Shown: in pieces, positions 59,916 to 64,000 of the stretch
How positions within the stretch are numbered: position 1 is the first letter of the stretch
Layout of the letters: each line of letters starts with the position of its first letter
Assembly (NCBI RefSeq): GCF_000337535.1
Contig: NZ_AOIP01000032.1
Location: 1-64,000, forward strand
Length of the DNA: 64,000 bases
Reading direction: 5' to 3'
Source of the DNA: Natrialba aegyptia DSM 13077
GTDB lineage: Archaea > Halobacteriota > Halobacteria > Halobacteriales > Natrialbaceae
Notes under the pieces: generated by a model
What the model was told of the DNA's origin: nothing
What the model saw: only the letters and a program-made list of their open reading frames with translations
Databases searched by the model: none
Position numbers and translations under genes: made by a program

Positions 59916-61286
59916 GTGACTCGAGAGGTGAGCCGCGTGGGAACTAACACCGGTTCCGAAACCGACATCGAGGCGGATCTCTCCTACCCGGCCAGCAGTT
60001 GGCGAGGTTTTTTCACGAATCACTTCGGCCCGTCGATGCTCTGGGCGCTGATCAGCATCGGCGGCAGCCACATCGTCCTCGCGCCGACGCTCGGGGGGAC
60101 GTTCGGGCTCTTTGCCATCTGGATGTTCGCACTCATCTACCTCGCAAAGTACGGCGGCTGGGAACTCGGCATCCGCTACAACTACGGCGTCGGCGGCAAC
60201 CCCGTCGAAGCCTACGATCAGCTCCCCGGCCCGAAAAACTGGATGCAGTGGTTCACCGTCGGCGTCTTTACGATCATCTACACGGGAATCACCGCCGCAG
60301 TCGGAATGAGTACGGCCGCGTTCGTCGAAGCATTGACCCCGCTGTCGTTCCAGCAGGCGTTCGTCGTCTTCGTCGGTCTGGCGGGCGTCCTCGTCCTGTT
60401 CACCCGCTACAGTCTCCTCGAGAAGATCCTGATCGGCTTTACGGTCGCGCTTGGCGTCCTCATCGTTCTCGGCGTCCTCGTCGGTCCCCCGTCGGGTGAA
60501 GTCGTCGCGGCCACGACCTTCACCGCGCCGGATCTCACCGGGCCGCTGTTCATCGGCCTGTTCGCCGCCGCCGCCGGATTCGCGCCGACCGGATTCAGTA
60601 CCAGCGTCCTCATCGGTAGCTGGAGCACCGCCAAAGGCGAGGGCGCGAGCGAACTCCGGGCCCGAAACCTCGATCCGAACGACGACCGGTATCACGACTA
60701 CATCCGCGCCTGGATCCGAACCGGTCGCCGCGACTTCAACATCGGCTACGCCTTCAGCTTCACGCTGATCGTTGCGATGGTGATCCTCGCCTCGAACGTC
60801 CTCTACCCCACCCCGCCCGAAGACGCCAATCTCGCCGTCACCATCGGGTCGATCCTGAGCGACTCCTTCGGCGAGTGGTCCTACTACGCGATGGTCCTCG
60901 GCGCGTTCGCAGCCCTCTACTCGACCGTCATCACGCTGCTCGACGGGGCCGCCCGAGCCACCGGCGACGTCCTTCCGATGGCACTCGACCGACCCGAACT
61001 CGATAGCGAGCGGATCCGCAAACTCGTCGTCGTCGGCATCGTCGCCGTCAGCTGCGGCGTCGTCGTCACGCTCGGTACCGTCCCGGTCACCTTCCTCATC
61101 TGGATCTCGGCGATCCTCGCGGTCACGGAGATCCTCTTTTACCCCGCAAACTGGTACGTCGTCCGGGAGAACCTCCCCGAACGGTTCCAGCCATCCCGCG
61201 CGTGGGTCGCCTACTACGCCGTCAGTCTCGTCGTCGTTCTCGCGTTCGGCATCATGGGCGCGGCATCCGAGTTCGGCTACGTCTGA
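59916..61286 (+). CDS. Nramp-family transporter lacking the metal-site motifs
   Basis: 456 residues from the GTG at 59916; GTG codons at 59928 and 59937 are equally plausible (TSS expected near 59887 from catatatttc at 59861-59870). About eleven hydrophobic helices. TM1 reads GPSMLWALISIGGSHIVLAP: the helix-break DPGN of Nramp is replaced by GGSH. In TM6 AAAGFAPTGFSTSV stands where Nramp has MPH. Both are the metal-binding sites, so transport of Mn/Fe is unlikely. Other parts (SLLEKILIGFTVALG, DGAARATGDVLPMAL, SAILAVTEILFYPANWYV) keep the fold. Substrate unknown. Confidence 0.8.
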   Translation: MTREVSRVGTNTGSETDIEADLSYPASSWRGFFTNHFGPSMLWALISIGGSHIVLAPTLGGTFGLFAIWMFALIYLAKYGGWELGIRYNYGVGGNPVEAYDQLPGPKNWMQWFTVGVFTIIYTGITAAVGMSTAAFVEALTPLSFQQAFVVFVGLAGVLVLFTRYSLLEKILIGFTVALGVLIVLGVLVGPPSGEVVAATTFTAPDLTGPLFIGLFAAAAGFAPTGFSTSVLIGSWSTAKGEGASELRARNLDPNDDRYHDYIRAWIRTGRRDFNIGYAFSFTLIVAMVILASNVLYPTPPEDANLAVTIGSILSDSFGEWSYYAMVLGAFAALYSTVITLLDGAARATGDVLPMALDRPELDSERIRKLVVVGIVAVSCGVVVTLGTVPVTFLIWISAILAVTEILFYPANWYVVRENLPERFQPSRAWVAYYAVSLVVVLAFGIMGAASEFGYV

Positions 61287-61358
61287 ACTCGGGCCCCGGT
61301 TCGCTCTTCTGGACCCGTCTCATCCACCTTTATCTCGGCTGGACGAGAGCAATCGGCC

Positions 61359-61670
61359 ATGGAACGGGAGTACGACAAACTCGTTCGCGATGCCATTCCG
61401 GCGATCATCGAAGACAACGGGGAGGTCCCGGTCACCCGGACGGTCTCCGGTGACGAGTACGAATCGTATCTGCGCGACAAACTGCAGGAGGAAGTCGCGG
61501 AGTACCTCGCCGACCGAGACGCGGACGAACTGGCGGACATCTTGGAGGTCGTTCACGCGCTCGGGCACGTCGAAGGTCTCTCCCCGCAAGAACTCGCCGA
61601 GCGCAGGGAACGAAAGGCGAACTCGCGGGGCGGATTCGAGGACGGCATCGTCCTCGAGCGGGTGAACTGA
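61359..61670 (+). CDS. MazG-like nucleoside triphosphate pyrophosphohydrolase
   Basis: 103 residues. The four-helix MazG/HisE-like core shows EYDKLVRDAIPAIIEDN, LRDKLQEEVAEYLADRD and DELADILEVVHALGHVEG, with the metal-binding EE..E and E..D positions kept. Removes or recycles nucleotides, probably as a house-cleaning enzyme. TATA-like cctttatctc (61326-61335) is right for a leaderless ATG at 61359. Converges with top6A. Confidence 0.88.
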   Translation: MEREYDKLVRDAIPAIIEDNGEVPVTRTVSGDEYESYLRDKLQEEVAEYLADRDADELADILEVVHALGHVEGLSPQELAERRERKANSRGGFEDGIVLERVN

Positions 61671-61696
61671 AGTTCAGCCGCCAGGCACGCAGTTGG

Positions 61697-62788
61697 TTAG
61701 ATAACACCCATCGCGTCGAGCCGTTCCGGCAGATACGTATCCGTCACGAAATCGAGGCCGTGAGAGGCCAGCGACTGCTGTTCTGACTTCTTCCCGATCT
61801 CGAGTTGTAGCTCGATCTGCTCCTCCCAGTAATCGGTCTGGAAGCGCGGGTCCTCGAGTTCACTTTCCAGGGCGTTGATGTCCGAGTCGCTGAGCGGATC
61901 GGTCGGCAGATCGTACTCGACGATGTCGGCGGGCTGGATGCCGATGTAGTCGGCTTCGGGGGTTGCGAGGTACTCGGAGAGGTGGGCCGACTTGATCGAG
62001 CCGTAGGCGACGGAGCCGTAGATGCGGTAGGACCAGGGGTCGCCGTCGGTAAAGACCACCACTGGAAGGCCGAGTTCGTCGTGGAAGCGCTTCGTCAGTC
62101 GGCGCGTGGCCCGCGCGGGCTGGCCGCCGAGGTGGACGACGATCGCGTCGTACTCCTCGTCGAAGCCGTTCTCGACGAGTCGGTCGCGCATCCCGCCGGT
62201 CTCCACGCAGAGGACGAAGTCGGCGTCGTTGTCGAGGAACTCGATCATGTCCGGGTTGTTCGGGATCTGGTACCCGCCCTGGCCCACGTCGAGCTGGCAG
62301 TGGATGTCGCGATCGCCGCGTTTGGTTTGCTCGCGGATGTGGAGCGGTCCCATCACCTTCGCACCGGATTCCTCCGGGCGCATGTGAAAGTCCTCGCGGG
62401 TGACTCCCGAGACGATCTCTAAGTCCTCGACCAGGCTGTTCGACTCGTCCTGGCTGGTGAACTGCGCGTTGTCGTTGTCCCAGCTTTCCGAGAGGTAGTA
62501 GAGTTCACGCAGTGTCGAGGAACGGTCTTCCTCGAGTTGGTCCGCGAGGAACTCGATGGTGTAGACGGCCTTTAAGAGCTTTCTCGCGCCGCGGACGGAG
62601 TTCGCCGACCGGGTCGACTCGCGGTCGCCGTAGACCCAGACGTCCTTGTCCTCGTCGTACTCGATGTTGTTCTTCGTCCGCGTCGGGACGGACATGTGCG
62701 GGATTTCGCCGAGTTCGAACTGGTCGTAAAACTGCGCGGCGAGATCGATCAACTGTTCTCTGGCCTGCTGGTCGTTGTCTGCGCTCAT
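61697..62788 (-). CDS. top6A: DNA topoisomerase VI subunit A
   Basis: 363 residues. The CAP-like 5Y domain holds the catalytic tyrosine of [12 protein letters not shown] (97-98). The Toprim domain shows VLCVETGGM with the metal glutamate and [16 protein letters not shown] with DxD. Cuts both DNA strands to relax supercoils and decatenate, as the Spo11 relative. Its ATG overlaps the top6B stop by four bases, so top6B-top6A is one coupled pair. Confidence 0.96.
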   Translation of the reverse strand: MSADNDQQAREQLIDLAAQFYDQFELGEIPHMSVPTRTKNNIEYDEDKDVWVYGDRESTRSANSVRGARKLLKAVYTIEFLADQLEEDRSSTLRELYYLSESWDNDNAQFTSQDESNSLVEDLEIVSGVTREDFHMRPEESGAKVMGPLHIREQTKRGDRDIHCQLDVGQGGYQIPNNPDMIEFLDNDADFVLCVETGGMRDRLVENGFDEEYDAIVVHLGGQPARATRRLTKRFHDELGLPVVVFTDGDPWSYRIYGSVAYGSIKSAHLSEYLATPEADYIGIQPADIVEYDLPTDPLSDSDINALESELEDPRFQTDYWEEQIELQLEIGKKSEQQSLASHGLDFVTDTYLPERLDAMGVI

Positions 62789-64000
62789 TGTTTCACCGTG
62801 AGTTTCTCGCTTTCGACGCCTTTCACGTCTAGATCGAAGCTCGCGTCATCAGGGGCGACGTACTCTAGGGCGGCCTCGTCGTCGCTGGATACCTCGGCTT
62901 CCCACTTGACGAACCACTCGCCGTCCATCTCGACGACGGTCGCGCCGTCCGAGAGGTCGGTCGGCTCGGCCGAGACGATCTCGGTGATTTCGAGGGTCTC
63001 GTTCGTTCCCGAGTTGTTCTCGACGACGACGGAGACGGCCTTGCCGTCGCCGTTTGGCTTGACCTCGCGCTCGACGAGGACGTTGTTCATGATGCGGGCG
63101 ATGGCGTCGTCGATGTTCGGTTCGTCGCGCTCGGTGACCTCGGCGACCTTTTCGGCCATCTCCGGCAGGATGGTGCCGAGGACGTTCTGTTTCTTCCGGC
63201 GCTTTTGCATCGACCGGCGCTTGTTGAGGAAGCTCTTCAAGTCGCGAGCGGCCTCGCGGATCGCGAGTTCGATTTCGTCCTCGATTTCGGGGACGTTCGC
63301 GACGGCGTCTTTCGACTCGCTCGTGAAGGGGACGTTCGTCGAGGCGACGTGAACCATGATGACGACGGGGCCGTTCGGCAGGCCCGAGCCGCCGGGCTGG
63401 TCTAACCCGTAGTTGCGCCAGCCGATAGATTTGACCACGTCGGTCGTGGCGCACGCGCCGCGCTGGTAGACCAGCGGGACGCGGTTTGCAAAGCGCATTA
63501 CGTTCGCGCTGCCCTCGGCGGGCAGGTCGTCGCCGTAGGCGATGCCGGCCTCGACGATGAAGGGGTCGCCGCCGTGGACCTCGGCGTCTCGCGTCGCCGA
63601 AGCGTAGAAGTCGGCGTCGAACTCCTTCTCGAGGCCGGCCTCGATGAGGTCGGCGGAGATGGGCGAGAGACACCGCGTCGGCGGTGCCATGATGTCGGTC
63701 GCGCGCATTCCGTCGACGAGATCGCTGGTCGCGTCGCGGTCGCCCTCCAGTTCGCGCACGAGCGGCGGGTCGTCGGGGACGGTCACCATCACGTCCCAGA
63801 TCGCATCGGTGACGTTCTCGCGAGCCGTGTCGCCGAAGGCGACGTCGTCGTACTCCTCGGTGAGTTCGGCGGCGCGGTCGACGTACTCGCGGAGCGTCCG
63901 GTGGGTGAGCCGGTGGCGCGGATCGTCGTCGGTTTCGTCCTCGAAGGTGCCGGCGAGACGGACCGCGAAGGCTTGCACGATTTCGTCGTCCTTGCGGGTG
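62785..64000 (-). CDS. top6B: DNA topoisomerase VI subunit B (5' end cut by window)
   Basis: The last 405 codons, running open to the window edge. Visible are the H2TH region at the start, the transducer domain with [21 protein letters not shown] as its conserved lysine/Trp loop, [20 protein letters not shown], a basic helical segment [19 protein letters not shown], and a C-terminal immunoglobulin-like domain to KQ. The GHKL ATPase domain is outside the window. Supplies ATP-driven gating to TopVI-A. Confidence 0.95.
   Translation of the reverse strand, partial: TRKDDEIVQAFAVRLAGTFEDETDDDPRHRLTHRTLREYVDRAAELTEEYDDVAFGDTARENVTDAIWDVMVTVPDDPPLVRELEGDRDATSDLVDGMRATDIMAPPTRCLSPISADLIEAGLEKEFDADFYASATRDAEVHGGDPFIVEAGIAYGDDLPAEGSANVMRFANRVPLVYQRGACATTDVVKSIGWRNYGLDQPGGSGLPNGPVVIMVHVASTNVPFTSESKDAVANVPEIEDEIELAIREAARDLKSFLNKRRSMQKRRKKQNVLGTILPEMAEKVAEVTERDEPNIDDAIARIMNNVLVEREVKPNGDGKAVSVVVENNSGTNETLEITEIVSAEPTDLSDGATVVEMDGEWFVKWEAEVSSDDEAALEYVAPDDASFDLDVKGVESEKLTVKQ

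Overview
The window is a GC-rich stretch of chromosome from a halophilic archaeon (class Halobacteria). The lineage call rests on several things: very acidic predicted proteins; archaeal information-processing genes (TFB, topoisomerase VI A/B, ribosomal protein S8e, two proteasome-subunit paralogues); haloarchaea-specific families (bacterio-opsin-activator-type HTH, HalOD1, DUF5800-like, small CPxC zinc-finger proteins, DacZ); Tat-dependent lipoproteins; and many genes starting at or within a few bases of the expected transcription start, with a TATA-like box about 27 bases upstream. A member of the Natrialbaceae is likely, but the sequence alone does not fix the genus. Nearly everything looks like ordinary chromosome. 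I see no CRISPR array, no intact insertion sequence, no prophage and no rRNA.

Layout. 0-4.6 kb: the end of a family-5 ABC substrate-binding lipoprotein, then two paralogous SAM methyltransferases flanking a creatininase-family hydrolase. 4.6-8.6 kb: phosphoenolpyruvate carboxylase, a lone MoxR ATPase and tRNA-Ser(CGA). 8.8-19.7 kb: a four-cluster iron-sulfur protein with a small membrane protein, a citramalate/isopropylmalate synthase, DUF192, an HNH-like zinc protein, a saccharopine-dehydrogenase-like reductase, a coupled SRPBCC/zinc alcohol dehydrogenase pair, a polymer-forming cytoskeletal protein, a Bat-type regulator and a HalOD1 protein. 19.7-27 kb: the phosphate locus, with pstSCAB, phoU separated from pst by an inserted alcohol dehydrogenase, and a divergent AbrB-PhoU protein. 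27-36.8 kb: S8e, a PQQ-type propeller lipoprotein, an AT-rich hydrolase patch, an FAD monooxygenase, a malic enzyme/PTA fusion, archaeal CoaD, a TFIIB-like protein and tRNA-Leu(TAG) followed by tRNA-3'-end-like scars. 36.8-41.4 kb: an unknown coiled-coil protein, the diadenylate cyclase dacZ coupled to an MscS-like channel, then uridine phosphorylase, a DUF488 protein and cytidine deaminase. 41.5-48.2 kb: a BMP-type nucleoside ABC transporter and a phosphohexomutase-family enzyme. 48.2-64 kb: a coupled beta-alpha proteasome gene pair, an HTH/zinc-ribbon protein, moaC-nnrDE, acylphosphatase, an OGG-type glycosylase, DUF555, UPF0058, a 59-residue zinc-finger protein, tfb, a non-canonical Nramp-like transporter, a MazG-like pyrophosphohydrolase and top6A-top6B.

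How the genes work together. Three groups stand out. The pst/phoU/AbrB-PhoU block handles phosphate import and its control. The BMP-ABC transporter, cytidine deaminase and uridine phosphorylase make a plausible nucleoside import and breakdown unit, bounded by a very long hairpin. dacZ overlaps functionally with its channel partner (c-di-AMP and osmotic control).

Most unusual. The beta-alpha proteasome pair carries a Pro/acidic insert in the alpha subunit. The Nramp-family protein lacks both metal-site motifs. Three small genes are each broken by one or two simple lesions (two in-frame TGA codons, a frameshift, an 11-bp duplication). Two divergent genes appear to share one TATA box, and an 18-bp perfect palindrome forms the proteasome-pair promoter.
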